A DNA stretch of 64,000 nt. Source: Galerina marginata (lineage: Eukaryota > Basidiomycota > Agaricomycetes > Agaricales > Galerinaceae). The notes below the pieces were generated by a model that saw only the letters and a list, made by a program, of their open reading frames with translations, was not told the DNA's origin and did not search any database. Shown here piece by piece: positions 44,885-56,817 of this stretch. Each line of letters opens with the position of its first letter. Within the stretch, counting starts at the first letter, position 1. The position numbers and the translations under genes were made by a program. The stretch spans positions 1,426,001-1,490,000 of the forward strand of contig JAECYW010000014.1 in the NCBI GenBank assembly GCA_023014335.1. The letters run 5' to 3'.

Positions 44885-46562
44885 ATGTCCTTCGACGCGC
44901 TTGTGCACTATACCCTACGTCGTGTTACCCCTGCCGTCAACAACGACCACTCGGATGGCACTCCGTACCAGGCGAACACATCCAAGCTGACGACAAGGCT
45001 CTTAGATGTCTTCTTACGAACTTTTGATTTAGGTTTCACCGCGTTCGGAGGTCCACCCGTCCATTTCCAGATTTTTCATCGGATTTTTGTCGATGGACTT
45101 GGTAAAACCCCCTGGATCAGCGAACAGACTGTGAGCAGTCTTCCTGTATGCTTGTATCCATCGGATTCTCACTGGGATTTCTTGTTCATAGTATCAGGAG
45201 CTTTTCGCTGTCTCTCAGGCCCTCCCAGGTCCAGCATCCACGAAAATGCTTTTTAACATTGCACAGATCCATGCTGGAATTGTACCTGCACTCCTCGTTT
45301 TTTTCCTTTGGTCTTTTCCAGGCGCGGTAGCAATGTACGGACTCTCGTTAGGCGTCCAACGCATCGGTGAAACCCTCCCTGACCCGGTATACGGGATGCT
45401 TTCAGGCCTCAACGCGGCCGTCGTCGGACTGATCGCCCTTTCAGGCGTTCAACTTGCTAGAAAGGCCATAACAGATCCGCTGACCAGGATATTGGTCGCA
45501 TTGGGTGGTTGTGCAGGAATGTGCTACAATGCCTTGTGGTACTTCCCAGTGCTGCTCCTTATTGGAGGCTTTTCAACCCTTATTTGGGACTTCGTTGGTC
45601 AATCATTGATCAGAAAGTTGAAGAACAGGAGACAGGCTAGAAGACATTTTCCCGGTTCCCAACTACCGGAGGCCGGACCTGAAATCGGCGACATTATTTC
45701 TATGGAGGATATCAAGGAAGTGACACGCAATGGATCTACCTCAGAACCCCACCGACGGCAAACAGCTGCAACCGTTGGCGAGGATGCTCGAGAGACCCAG
45801 GCCCTTGAGACCAATATTCTTCCATCTATCCTACCTCATTCTGGCATCGAAAGTTCAGGACATGCTATCCCACTCAAGACAGGTTTAGCCATCATTGTAG
45901 TTTTTTTCGTCACATTCATTATTTTCATGTCGCTACGTGGTGCACTTCACCCCGCGCCTCTCCTACTTGCACTGTTCAATAACATGCTTCTGGCCGGAAC
46001 AATCATATTTGGTGGTGGCCCCGTCGTCATCCCCCTGCTGCGAGACTATGTGGTGGATCCCGGATGGGTGTCGCCGCGTGACTTCCTCCTTGGTCTTGCT
46101 GTCATACAAGCCATGCCTGGACCCAACTTCAATTTTGCGATCTACCTTGGTGCGCTAGTAGTCTCCGGATCAGCATCCCCAAAATCTGTACCAAGTATCG
46201 TTGGCGCTATGCTCGCATTTATAGGCATTTTTGCACCCGGCCTTTGGCTATCGATTGGGTTCCAGAGTATATGGCAATCTTTGAGAAAGCGAAGAGAAGT
46301 CGCGAGCATTTTACGGGGCGTGAATGCCACTGCCGTCGGCCTCGTTTTCACTGCTGTATACCGACTGTGGGGGATTGGCTATCTCACGGCAACGTCGACC
46401 CAGGGAATTAGTCTAGGCCAGGAACCTTGGTGGCTAGTGGTTGCTACTACTACCTTCACTTCTGTTGAATGGTTTGCGGTTCCTCCTTTCGTCGCCATTC
46501 TTGCAGGCGGGACTGCGGGTTTGGGGTGGTGGGGTGCTGTCGGACGTCATCAGGCGCTGTAG
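44885..46562 (+). CDS. Chromate transporter (CHR family), 538 aa
   Basis: Membrane protein of the chromate ion transporter family, which in characterised members exports chromate; sulfate is a structural analogue. Two exons (44885-45130, 45192-46562) give 538 aa. It has the double-domain architecture. The N-terminal CHR domain shows FLRTFDLGFTAFGGPPVHF and, across the intron, QELFAVSQALPGPASTKM. The C-terminal domain repeats the pattern with MLLAGTIIFGGGPVVIPLL and AVIQAMPGPNFNFAIYLG. About ten hydrophobic spans are visible. The two domains are joined by a ~90-residue polar linker (about residues 200-290) rich in Arg/Glu/Thr. Gene length and motif pairs match fungal long-chain CHR proteins. 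Whether this one moves chromate is not shown by sequence. Confidence 0.93.
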
Positions 46563-46989
46563 TTTGGTTGTAGTTTGGTTGTAAAATAAGCTGGCAATTG
46601 TTTGGTTGGGACGTTCGTATTATCAGCATTGATACTTAGATGTTCGAATCAACGGAGGCTGATTATGTAAGTTTCGAGTACTTAATTGGAAATACTTACC
46701 TCTTGCGGACCTTGCCGAGTGAGGTACTGAGTCATCACACCACCGGCAGCACACCCATCAACTTTCCTGTACATAACGACGATGTCAACTCGAAGTAGAG
46801 CCATCCTTCTTCCAGGTTCTCTCTCACTGTCGTTGTCAAAGGCACCAATATCTCTGGCAAGTTTCATGCAATCTGCCCATCCCAAGGTCGTGTTTTATTA
46901 CTTACGGATGTTTATTTAACTATTAGATCCAGAGGAGATCCACTTCTTGCTTATTACCTCAGTTATCTCGGAAAGTTGAAAATTGAAAT
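46563..46989. other. Intergenic, tandem genes
   Basis: 427 bp between the chromate transporter stop and the next ATG. A minus-strand frame at 46682-46885 is flanked by GTAAGT-like sites on both sides and could be a gene fragment. It has no ATG or recognisable motif, so it is not called. Confidence 0.4.
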
Positions 46990-48642
46990 ATGGCGATGAC
47001 ACCTAAGCTGGACTCTATCCAGAACCTTCGTCTTTACAACTCTACTAGGCCCATTTCAAAGCTCAACGATGACATTCTGTCCCAGATATTCATGATCAAT
47101 AGTCAGTTGGACTTCGACCATCCCCATGTTCCTAGTGTCACAGTCAGGCGGTCATCGCAGGTCATCGAGAAATGGAGAGATTTATTACTCGGATATCCCG
47201 GAATTTGGGCAGCCTCGTTGGACTTTGCAGATTCTGTACCATGGATTCACGAAGTTCTTGCTCGGGCCGGCACAAGTCCTATAAACTTGACATACCCTCC
47301 GATAACTAACGGCGCCATGGCCGACAAGACCTTAAAATCATCATGGCGAATCTCAAGACCTTCCCTCCTCTCTCTCCTTAAGAAGTGGAGGTCTCCTAGT
47401 ACCGACGAGAAGTTCCACCTGGCATTATCCCTCACTCCCAGGGCTCGACAGATTACTACAGCCATCCCCTTCGGAGATATGAACCCCACAAGATGGAATT
47501 ACTTTCTACGATATATAACCCGACCGTCACCGAATATACGTACCCTTTCCCTCTTGGTGGAACCTTCTTTTACCTTTTTCACTCAAAGCTGCACATTACC
47601 TACAAATATTTTCGACAATCAGGCCCCAAACCTCAGGACGCTCAACCTAAACAAATGCAGTTGCGATTTCCGATCTCCCCTTTTCCGAAATCTTACGACG
47701 CTGTCTGTGATTGATTTATTTGGCTCTCAAGGCCATACGGTGACGGAATGGCTCCAGATACTTGGTCAGATGGCCGATCTCATAACGCTGGAATTGGAAA
47801 GATGTCTTCGCAAAGATGCCATCGAAGAGGGAAAATCTACCACCAATATATTTCCCGTTCCGTCCAGACTCCAGTCAGTGACCCTAAAGGATGATTTTAT
47901 CCCATGTCGTCTGATATTCGCGCATCTTCACCTCCCACCGTCTTGTGAAATGGTCATTGAATATTATGGCACACAAGACGGTGAGCTCTATCAGACCACA
48001 ATAGCTGACGTTCAGCGGAAACTCAAAACCTCGAGGGATGTTCGCCAAGGACAAGGTCTCTCCGTTTCACTTCGAGCGGGCGATCTTGGATTTTCGAACT
48101 TCCACCATGCACTCGAAGATAAGATCATCTCCTTCCATTGGTCTACAACTTTCGATAGCAATTTCAATAGGATGTTACCCCCCTTTTTTTCTATCCTCGA
48201 AACTGCATACTCTCATGTCACTGACCTCCACCTGGAAATGTCGAATGTCGAAGAATCTCATATTGCCGAATCTCTACTTCTCTTCAACAAAGTCGAGAAT
48301 CTTCGTATCACGAGTAATCCTTCATTCCGACAGATCTTCGACGTCCTCAACAAGTTCGATTCCTCTGACAGCAAAGACGCCGACATTCGTCTCTTATCTG
48401 GCTTAACTAAGCTTTCTTTTTACAATCTAACTTTCGTAGAGGAGTCCACTTTTCAGAGTGTGCTCGATTTCCTCTACCGTCGCTTCGATATGGATTTGCC
48501 CATCGACATCATCAGATTTAGTTCTTGTTTCGGAGCAAGAAGGAGGTTCAGTGAACTCGAAATACTTGGTGTTGGTGTTGAATGGGATGGTGTTGACGAA
48601 GCAGAGTCTGTTAGGAGCAAGGGAGAACCAGACATTTGGTAG
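46990..48642 (+). CDS. F-box-like protein D, single exon, 550 aa
   Basis: One uninterrupted frame from MAMTPKLDSIQNL. Residues 18-75 resemble the common agaric F-box-like domain: ISKLNDDILSQIFMINSQLD, then a spacer, then EKWRDLLLGYPGIWAASLDF, which corresponds to the usual WR-x-IAL-x-P-LW block. The SHVCR-type motif normally preceding WR is replaced by VTVRRSSQVI, so the domain looks eroded. The rest has LRR-like stretches (APNLRTLNLNKCSC, FRNLTTLSVIDLFG, VENLRITSNPSF). Unlike F-box-like genes A-C it lacks an intron and the LPQEL(I/D) start, so it belongs to a different subfamily. Its stop is only 75 bp from the stop of the convergent ERG27 gene. Role and partners unknown. Confidence 0.75.
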   Translation: MAMTPKLDSIQNLRLYNSTRPISKLNDDILSQIFMINSQLDFDHPHVPSVTVRRSSQVIEKWRDLLLGYPGIWAASLDFADSVPWIHEVLARAGTSPINLTYPPITNGAMADKTLKSSWRISRPSLLSLLKKWRSPSTDEKFHLALSLTPRARQITTAIPFGDMNPTRWNYFLRYITRPSPNIRTLSLLVEPSFTFFTQSCTLPTNIFDNQAPNLRTLNLNKCSCDFRSPLFRNLTTLSVIDLFGSQGHTVTEWLQILGQMADLITLELERCLRKDAIEEGKSTTNIFPVPSRLQSVTLKDDFIPCRLIFAHLHLPPSCEMVIEYYGTQDGELYQTTIADVQRKLKTSRDVRQGQGLSVSLRAGDLGFSNFHHALEDKIISFHWSTTFDSNFNRMLPPFFSILETAYSHVTDLHLEMSNVEESHIAESLLLFNKVENLRITSNPSFRQIFDVLNKFDSSDSKDADIRLLSGLTKLSFYNLTFVEESTFQSVLDFLYRRFDMDLPIDIIRFSSCFGARRRFSELEILGVGVEWDGVDEAESVRSKGEPDIW

Positions 48643-48717
48643 AATACTGATTAAAGGACAGCCGCTGAGTTCCATTCAGATTCACGCAGGTGGTGTAAAC
48701 AGATATATATATAAAGC

Positions 48718-50190
48718 CTACATATGTTCGCTTGCCGTCTGAGACTCCCGGGGGGAGCTCTCATCACGCTTGAAAGACTGATATAGGTCGTCACACTTCT
48801 TGATCAACTGTGCGCCTTCTTCCTTGTGAGTGTCCCATTCTTTCACCACAGTCAATCCAACATACTCGTGGCCCCATCGCCCCGTCTGTGCTCCATAACG
48901 AACAGGCTTACTGGAATCATTATCCAAGAAGAGGGGTAACAGGATAAGGGGGGCCAGAACAAGGTGGACAGAGGCAACCGCAGCTTTCCAAGGATCTATT
49001 GTATGATGAGGCGAACCGCACAGTCGGCCCTATTCAGAAACATCTTTAGACAGTATACAATTGGATAGAGGTAAGGCAAGCAACTAACGATGTAGAAAAG
49101 AATGACTTTCAAACTGTCAAGGAAAGGCCCAACCAATGCTTGGCTTATCGTTGTCGAACAGACTCCCGGTTCTGAGACGAAGTGCCTTATCCGTTTTCCA
49201 CTTGGCGACGAAGACTGGAGGGACAAGCGGTTCAAATTGTGCGCAATGATATCGATTTGGTACTTTGTACTCTCGTATGAATGGGCCGTCTTCTTCAGTT
49301 GCCAGTCATCCGAGTCATAAAATTTGGGTGACGCTTCTAACGAAGAACACCAAACGACTCTTGCGCTTTCGAAAGGCGACTTTGCTAGCACATCCTCAAG
49401 CTCGTTGAACTGGAAGATAATAAGTGAAGAAACAATCCATGATTGGTGAAGCTGACCCACCAACACGAAATGACCAAACACGTTCGATTGCCATACCCAC
49501 CCAAGATTATCCGCACTGATTTCGCCTGAGTGTTGTGCATAGAAGGTAGGTGCGGTGATGGCGGCCATTGGACTGACCGCCAATTGCTTGAAGCACGCGA
49601 TCCAGTCGATACATTTGAAGCTAGCAACGCCAGCATTACAGAGCAGATGGGAAACATAAGGGTATCTGATAGTCATAGAAATGAGCTAAGATTTTTGGAG
49701 TGAGTCATCGAATCTTACTTGGCACGAATCGTTGCAGAGAATGTGAAGACACTGCTCACGGAAGCCAGGTCCAATTCGTGGATTTCCACGTTACAATGAG
49801 CGAGAAAAGTGGTGACATATTCCTCGTCATAATTTGGAAGTCTTCGCAACATGCTGAGCTGCTTGTCGAACCAACGAAGAAGTTTTGTGCGTGTTGCCAC
49901 TGCACGCTTCATGTTCCGGCAGGCCATGATCAATGTTACGCCTTTGTAACCTGCTGGAGCTTTCTCATTGAATTTTACATTCGAAACAAAAGGCTGTGGC
50001 AGTCCATCGGGGGCGCTTAATTGGCACAGTTGGAAGAGTAGGCGTTGGCAAATGCCAAACCCAACACCACTGAAAACAGGGGTTAAAATACCTTCCCATG
50101 CGTCGAGTGAACGCGACAAGTGAACGCGACATACCCATTTGCACCTGTTACAATCACGACGGGCGGAGGGGCAAGAGAACTTTTGGACAT
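48718..50190 (-). CDS. ERG27: 3-ketosteroid reductase ERG27, 414 aa
   Basis: Short-chain dehydrogenase of ergosterol synthesis that reduces the 3-keto group after C-4 demethylation, at the endoplasmic reticulum and lipid particles, using NADPH. Five exons (50190-50135, 50069-49719, 49665-49461, 49409-49089, 49029-48718) give 414 aa. The cofactor motif is VVIVTGANGGVGFGI at about residues 11-25, split by intron 1. NAGVASFKCIDW follows, then the catalytic pair in SYESTKYQIDIIAHNLNRL (Y-x3-K) and the ERG27-type continuation HFVSEPGVCSTTISQ. A hydrophobic C-terminal stretch (VHLVLAPLILLPLFL) could anchor it to membranes. The yeast enzyme is 347 aa, so this one is somewhat longer, as is common in basidiomycetes. 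A more distant SDR function is possible but unlikely given the C-terminal blocks. Confidence 0.88.
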
Positions 50191-50575
50191 TTGCACCGCT
50201 TGGACGTCTGTGGTAGAGAACACAACGAGCAGTCGCGACGCAGTGACATTTATTCGGAAGAGTTGTCGTACGAGGCACGTCGAGATGAAATTTGGTCCCA
50301 CGCATCAAATTAGACGCAGGTCGTTCCTGATTGGGACCCCCGGTAATACATTCCTTCCTTCCTTCCTCACAGCCATTTAAGAACGTAGTTCATCTTTTTC
50401 AGGCGCGGTAATGTATACCACCTGGCACCAGGACGTCGAGCATGTTTAAAAGAATGAGAGTGTACATATGCCAGATGGCAGAAAGCGGCACGTAAAAAAT
50501 TATATGCAGTAACATCGACAAGCAAAAGAAAGATGGTAAGAGTAATCCAATTCCACACTCGAAGAAGGATTGAGG

Positions 50576-52757
50576 TTATGCCTCGGATTTCTTCTTCTTT
50601 TTCTTGGGCGATTCAGACCCGTTGGCAGCAGCAGCAGCAGCTTTGGCCTCCTTCTTGGCCTTTTTCCTCGCTTTCCTTTCCTCTTCAGTTTCCTCCTGGT
50701 AAAAAAAAGTCAGCAGGAAGACGGAATGAAATAAAGTAAAATCATACCTTCGGTTGTGGGACTTCATCTTCGTCCATTGGTCCAGCACCATTCATCTCGC
50801 TCTCTCTTCGTTTCCGCTTCTTATCCTTCTTCTCCTTCTTGGGCTCTCCATCCACCTCCATTTCGTCATCCTCCTCCTCTGGCTCCACTGTCGTGCTCTT
50901 CTGCTTCTCTGCTCTCTTCTTCGCTCGTCTCTCCTCCTTCGCCCGACGCTTCTCCTCTTTGACATCGAGTACAACTTTCACCGCAGCCTCCATAGGGTCA
51001 TCCCGTTGTGTCGAAACTAAATCGACCTGGTCCGCCTTTATGTTATACGTCTTCGTCTCGCCGGTCATCTCAAATCGCTGTTGCTTCTTGCCGTTATCGG
51101 CGAAGCGGCGAACAGTACCGCCCTCGCTCTGGTGCTCGAGAGCACGGAGGCGCGATTCGAGTTTAGTGCGGTTTTCGAGGCCGATTGAAGAAGCTGCTTC
51201 CTCCGATTTGCCATCTGCATCAGTGAGAGCATCGACACGGATTGACAAAGCTGCTTTAGTCGCGACCATACGAGCCATCTTCGAGAAAAATGATCAGATC
51301 TGAGGTCCACCTTTTGGAGAAGAAGATAATCACCTTTCCCTTCAGTTTAGGAGGGGCTTGGCCAATAAGCGATGCCTATTTAAAACACTATTAGTGAAGT
51401 AATAGAACAATTTTTAGATAAAATCTTACATGGTAAATGAGACCGTATTTGGGTGTGTCGTGTTTTGTCTTCAAAGCACGGAAAAGAGCCTTCTCAGCAC
51501 CCAGAATCTGGATTGTACTAGCTGGATGTTTGGCCAGACTTAGCAAGCTGCCGGCATGACTTATAAGACGAGCGCCAACAAGCTCGCCTACAAGCGCTGT
51601 CAAGTTTGGTGCAATGGCGCTCATACGATTTCGTAGATATTCCGCGAGCTGCGTCCGGTACTGTGAAATAGAGATAACTTGATCACACAGAGAGTGGATG
51701 TGCGTAATGTCAGAATCTGAAATTTCGGTACCCATGGAGATTTCGGCAGCGGCTTTGAGGATGGCCTCGAGGTCTTCTGGAAGGATTGCAGCGAAGTCTG
51801 TCGTTGCAGCATTTGTTCGGAAACCTACAGGAGAGGTTAAGACAGGCTTAAGCTGAAGCAGACTTGAGTCAAGACACACCCATCAGGCGAATGGTTTTGG
51901 CATAAGCAACATTGTCCGTGATGATTTTGGCCATCTCAGGGAAATGCCAGCCGTACCACTCCTGTAAAATAGTGACATAGTTAGAAGTGCAACAAACAGT
52001 TCCATGCTGGCGATGCTACCTTTACTCTCATCGCGTAGATGTTAATTTCCTTGTCGAGATCGTCGAGGAGTGCAATAGCTTGAACAACCATGGTGTCAAC
52101 TTTGTCCGGTGAGAACTTGAGTTTAAACCTTGGTAAGATTCAGTTAGCTTCGTAGTGTCTGAGGAATCAAGGGACATACCGTGCTAATGAATGACTCAGG
52201 CCCAAGCTCATCGTAGCCAAATCCTTGGGGTCCAACCCATCGAGGAGGGCCGTAATCTGGCCCCGGATTCCACGCCAAAGATCGCCATAAGAGCCTTCAG
52301 CCTTAGGATCAATCTTGATGCTCAGTTTTTTGGTAATTGAGCGAGCTGTCATTGCAGTTGTGAATTTAGAATCTGAGCAGCGATTCACAACGCAGAAAGC
52401 GAACCAAGATGTGGGTCCGTCACGATAAGTGACTCCTTCCCTTTGCCCTTCTCCAGTACCTCGGTCGTTAAGAATTGCTTTAGACCTTTTCCAAGCTTTC
52501 CAGTTTGTAGGGCTGTGATATCCTCAACAGCAGTTGCCGTCGATGTAAAACGGTGGAGAGCCTTCAGTTTTAGTCTTCACGAAGAAAACACGAGGACATT
52601 AATCCCTTTTCTGGGACTGGAGAGACGAGGTAACGCACAGTTTGCTAGCCTGCTCTGGCGTCTTGAACTCTTTCCACAGGTCGGCACTCTCCAGTTTCGC
52701 AGAGTCTGTAACTTTGAACAGACAGTAGCCCATCGCGGTCTCGTATAGCACGAGCAT
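50576..52757 (-). CDS. NOP58: NOP58, box C/D snoRNP core protein, 577 aa
   Basis: Nucleolar scaffold of box C/D snoRNPs, which guide 2'-O-methylation and pre-rRNA processing together with fibrillarin, NOP56 and the 15.5K protein. Nine exons (52757-52639, 52574-52405, 52345-52180, 52128-52020, 51961-51880, 51824-51430, 51375-51334, 51278-50748, 50695-50576) give 577 aa. The N-terminal domain starts [20 protein letters not shown]; the coiled-coil/NOSIC region includes [20 protein letters not shown] and [17 protein letters not shown]. The Nop domain has [20 protein letters not shown] and the RNP-binding block [20 protein letters not shown]. The tail is highly charged, with KKE/KKD-like clusters typical of NOP58. 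Its start codon is 340 bp from the divergent carboxypeptidase gene. Confidence 0.96.
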
Positions 52758-53097
52758 TTTGGAGATGGAAGTGAATGGAAAAGGTCTACGATTTTTTGTG
52801 AGAGACAGGAGACAAGAATGAAAGGATGGACAGTCGGGAACGGCAACGACGACGAGCAAGGCCTCTTGGACGATGGCCGCACTTTTCTGTGGATGAAGAA
52901 ATTTCTTGCAAAGTTCCCACACATATCGTGCGAATATATTTCCGTCTTCAACGCGGTCACGTTGAGCAAGCATATTTTTAGATCTCGACTTCGTTTTCCA
53001 CAAGGCGAAGAACTCACGATAAGGCGAAAACTTGCCCTAATGCTATTCTCCTAAGTCCTGTGGGAAGTTCAATGAGCTGCACTTGCCAAGAACTGCC
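52758..53097. promoter_or_regulatory. Divergent promoter region, NOP58 / carboxypeptidase
   Basis: 340 bp between head-to-head start codons of a ribosome-biogenesis gene and a secretory protease gene. No defined binding site was recognised. Confidence 0.45.
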
Positions 53098-55524
53098 ATG
53101 TTCTCTCGAATTTTTGGCCGTGTTTTCGCCTTGCTCTGCGTCACTGTATCTTTGGCTACCGCCTACAATTATGGCTCTGGACCGCAAGCACGGTTTATGG
53201 TACCAGCAACATCCACGCCTGCCATTGCTTCGAGTACTTTCAATACCTCCGAAGCTCGCCCTCTCCATTTGTCGACCATTGGCTCAGGAGAATTCACCAC
53301 CCTCTCCCACCCGCGCTTCCCAACTCACCGCGTTCGCGTGAAGAAGAGCCACTTCTGCGACCCCACTGTCAAGTGAGTGAACCTAGTGTTCTGCGAGAGG
53401 GCTTATGTCTCTCTCAGGCGCACGCTCCCTTAATTCATTGCCATCGTAACTTCTCTCCGTTACTTCATTTAGCGTCTATACAGGATACCTTGATGTCGAT
53501 GCCGGTGCCAAACATATGTTCTTCTATTTCTTCGAAAGCCGCCGGGATCCTGAGAAAGGTGCCTTTTGCAGTTTCTTGTGGCTAGCAACGATATGAGCAG
53601 AGAGCTAATCCCACAAAAATTTCATTGTCTTGTATTTCCACACGCAGATGATGTTATGATGTGGATCAACGGAGGTTCGTTTTCTTCGTAGTCAAGACGG
53701 ACCTTAGAGCTTTTTTTGACCTCAAATCGATGTCCGCAGGCCCGGGATGCTCCTCTTCTATGGGCCTTCTCATGGAACTCGGTGAGCTCTAAGGCTTGGA
53801 CTGAGCCTAAGGGTTAATAGTCTTACCTGCCGCCATTCTACCAGGGCCATGCAGCATTGACATGCAGAATCTCTCATTAAACGGCACCGTCTGGAACCCG
53901 TATTCATGGAATGCAGAAGCGAATATCTTTTTCCTGGACCAGCCGTGAGTTTATTTATCGCCGCTTCTACCTCCACCTGGGATCTATCATCTTTATATTC
54001 ACACTGAATCACAGTGTTGGCGTCGGGTTTTCCTATGCAGACCATGGAGAAACGGTCGAGACAACAGAAGACGCAGCCAAGAACGTCCATGCCTTTATTT
54101 CCATATTTTTCGACACGTTCACGCAGTTTTCTGGAAGGGCCTTGCATCTTTCTGGAGAATCTTATGGTGTACGTACTCCTATTTTCCGGTTTCCATGGCC
54201 TTTATTCGTGGCTCGGTTATTTACAAACTTTTCTCTGACTGAAGGGTCGGTACCTTCCAGTATTCGCCAGCGAGATATACGACCAAAACCAGGCCGCTTT
54301 ACGAGAGGGCCGAACAACCATCAACCTGCAGAGCGTTCTCATTGGGAACGGTATCACGGATATCTCAACGTCCGTCAGATTCAATTTGTGAAATAGACGC
54401 TGAATTGAACCACTCCCACGCAAAGGTTATACGCAGGTCGGTACGAAGTTGAATGCAGCACCGCGTCCCTCGACGTCCCGTTTCAGTCCATATCCAACTG
54501 TGTTCGGATGAAAACCGCGGTAATTTCTCTAATGCTATTTCCTTGGCAAGTCCAGATTACTGACTAAATGCCCACTTCCTTCCAATCAATCTCAACGGAA
54601 CCATCGTCATGCGCCTATTTCTGACTTGTTCATCGAAAATTGTTTGGAACAAATCCGTCCATCCTCCTTCCCATTCCGGATCAACAGCTGCCACGGTGTC
54701 AAAAGGCCATGCGGGAAGCCTGTATAGACCAGTTTGACTCCATGAACTGTCGCGCAGCTGTCAACTTTTGTGATAGCGAACTCTCCACGGGGATGTGGGC
54801 AACAGGTAACTGATCGGCATGTTTTCTTCGGCCTTCCCTTTCGTTAATTCTCTATGAATTAGGAAGAAACGTGTATGACATTTCAAAGGTAATGTGACCT
54901 TGCTAGTGCTTTCCTCGAAAACGTTTACGGATACACCTTCTGTTTGTTTCGGCACTTTTCTCTGTTGGTTAATAGCCGTGCGAAGGTGACCTTTGCTACA
55001 AGGAAAACGACGTCATAAAGGCGTACCTTGATCTCCCAGAAACACGGGAATTGTTGGGAGTTGAGACGCCCTACAACTTTTCCGCCTGTTCGTCGGCTGT
55101 GGGGAGGGGTTTCAACGCGCACATGGACAAATGGGCTGTCCATACTCAGGACTACGTCGCGAATCTCCTAGATCGCCGAGTGCGCGTTCTCATCTACGCA
55201 GGGACATACGACTGGCAATGTAATTACGTTGCGAACAAATTGTGGGTAGACAAGCTCGAATGGAGCGGCCAAGCGGCGTACGCTGCTGAAGCCTGGCGCA
55301 ACTGGACTCTGGATGGAGAGACGCCAGTAGGCGAGGTGAAAGAGACACCGCTGCTCACTTTCGCCACCATCAGAGGGGCTGGACATATGATGAGTGCTTT
55401 TGATATCTGGAGGTTGCTGAGATGCTGACGACCGTTTGTTTTCTGGGTTCTCTACGTCCCGCATGATAAACCCGCAGAGTCTTTGGCGATGGTGTTGCGA
55501 TGGTTAGCTCAGGTGCATCTTTGA
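53098..55524 (+). CDS. Serine carboxypeptidase (peptidase family S10), about 509 aa, unusual last intron
   Basis: Secreted or vacuolar protease that removes C-terminal residues. The signal peptide is MFSRIFGRVFALLCVTVSLA. Exons: 53098-53372, 53473-53558, 53648-53674, 53740-53781, 53845-53944, 54015-54168, 54245-54369, 54426-54519, 54688-54805, 54863-54888, 54976-55389, 55456-55524. Landmarks: GYLDVDAGAKHMFFYFFES, MWINGGPGCSSSMGLL, FLDQPVGVGFSYAD; nucleophile S226 in GESYGGRYLP; D428 in IYAGTYDWQCN; H486 in RGAGHM. The conserved continuation VPHDKPAESLAMVLRWL starts at 55456, but no GT-AG intron can join it. The intervening 66 nt begin AT and end AC. If not spliced, the protein ends after RLLRC at 55428 with 499 aa and loses the conserved tail. 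Everything else looks functional. Confidence 0.88.
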
Positions 55525-56817
55525 TTTCTGCGGCGAATAACTCTCCAATCATGATTCTGTTTAATGGCTGATGGTGTGGAAATTTTTGTACCTCTTACCA
55601 TTGGTGAGAAAAATACGCGATCAATGGTCTCAAACGCTTTATGGAACTGAGTATGGTTCAGATAGATGGGTGAGTGGATGTTACAATTTACAGTAGGGTT
55701 TGAAAGGATTTGATAATCTCTATGTAAACTCACGGAATAGGATCCAAGTTACTTTATAGTAAAAAGCCTTCTGCATCTAAGATATGTCGATACACAATGG
55801 CAAGAGGATTTCAAGTCACAAGGAAAGGCTTTTGAGGGTGTCTGGGACCAACAGAACGGATCAGGGATATGGCTATGACAACGGGTTGCGGAGTAGTGAT
55901 CACGGATGGCCGAATTTTGTCTAGGCCTCAACAAAGGGGTCTTCCGGCAAAACCTCAGTAAGTTGGCAGCATCCACGGGTACATCAATGAACCAGAATCG
56001 CCCTTTGTGACTGGGGTCCGCAACAAGTATGAAACTTGACCACAATCACTGTGATAGGACCATGATAGGTGTTTTAATTTTGGGAGCATGGATCCTGTCT
56101 TCCCGATTCCACAAAAACGAGGATTGTCTGGTGACTTGGACTTGTACTCTAGGTGAACCCTCCTTCCTTAGAAAACAACCCTGCCTGGCCAAGAAAAATG
56201 GTGTTCACCATTCAGCCGATCACCAGCGCCAACTACTAAATTCCGATCGAAAGCGGAAAACCTCAGTTTCGGCATTTCTATAAGAATGTCGGAAAATTTA
56301 CTATCTTAAGCCAATATTTTCGAACTATCAAAGACGAATAATAAGCGAATCACCAAAAAAAAAACGGCGGACGAGTTGGGGAACATTCAACAGCCCCCGT
56401 CGAGCTCAACTCTGCTCAACTTACCAGCTAGACAAGTGTGTGTACGGAATTGACGAACAACAGATATCTCATCGCCATAGAGATGAAAGTTATCCATAAC
56501 CGCTTTGACCGAAGCCAATCAGATCGCACGATTGCGAACCAGTGTGCCGGGTCGACCTAAGTTTGGAACAGTACAAATACTCTGATCTCGTCGCCATCAT
56601 TCCATTTGCCACCTCTTCGTTTTTCTCTTCTTCCTCCCCGTGCCCTAAGTAAGCCTCATTTTCCTATCCCACTCTCCTCTAACCTTCTCTTTCCAGTTGT
56701 TCTTTTTGGGCTTGCCCGGCTGCATCCCCTGGTTTTTTGGCTTGCCCATTTTTCGGTCCTTTCAACACGTTCATTTAAGCAGGCTTTTCTCCGGCAGCAA
56801 ACTTTCAAATAATAAAA
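55525..56817. other. Intergenic between two secreted-protein genes
   Basis: 1.3 kb with the carboxypeptidase 3' flank and the promoter of the ferritin-like gene. A C/T-rich stretch (about 56600-56790) leads up to the ATG at 56818. No other gene was seen. Confidence 0.5.

Noticed and set aside
46682..46885. Minus-strand open frame between the chromate transporter and F-box-like gene D
   Set aside because: No ATG, no motif, and no partner exon could be found; it may be a relic but cannot be supported.
50754..51303. Plus-strand Ser/Leu-rich frames opposite NOP58
   Set aside because: They are antisense shadows of the Lys/Glu-rich NOP58 tail.
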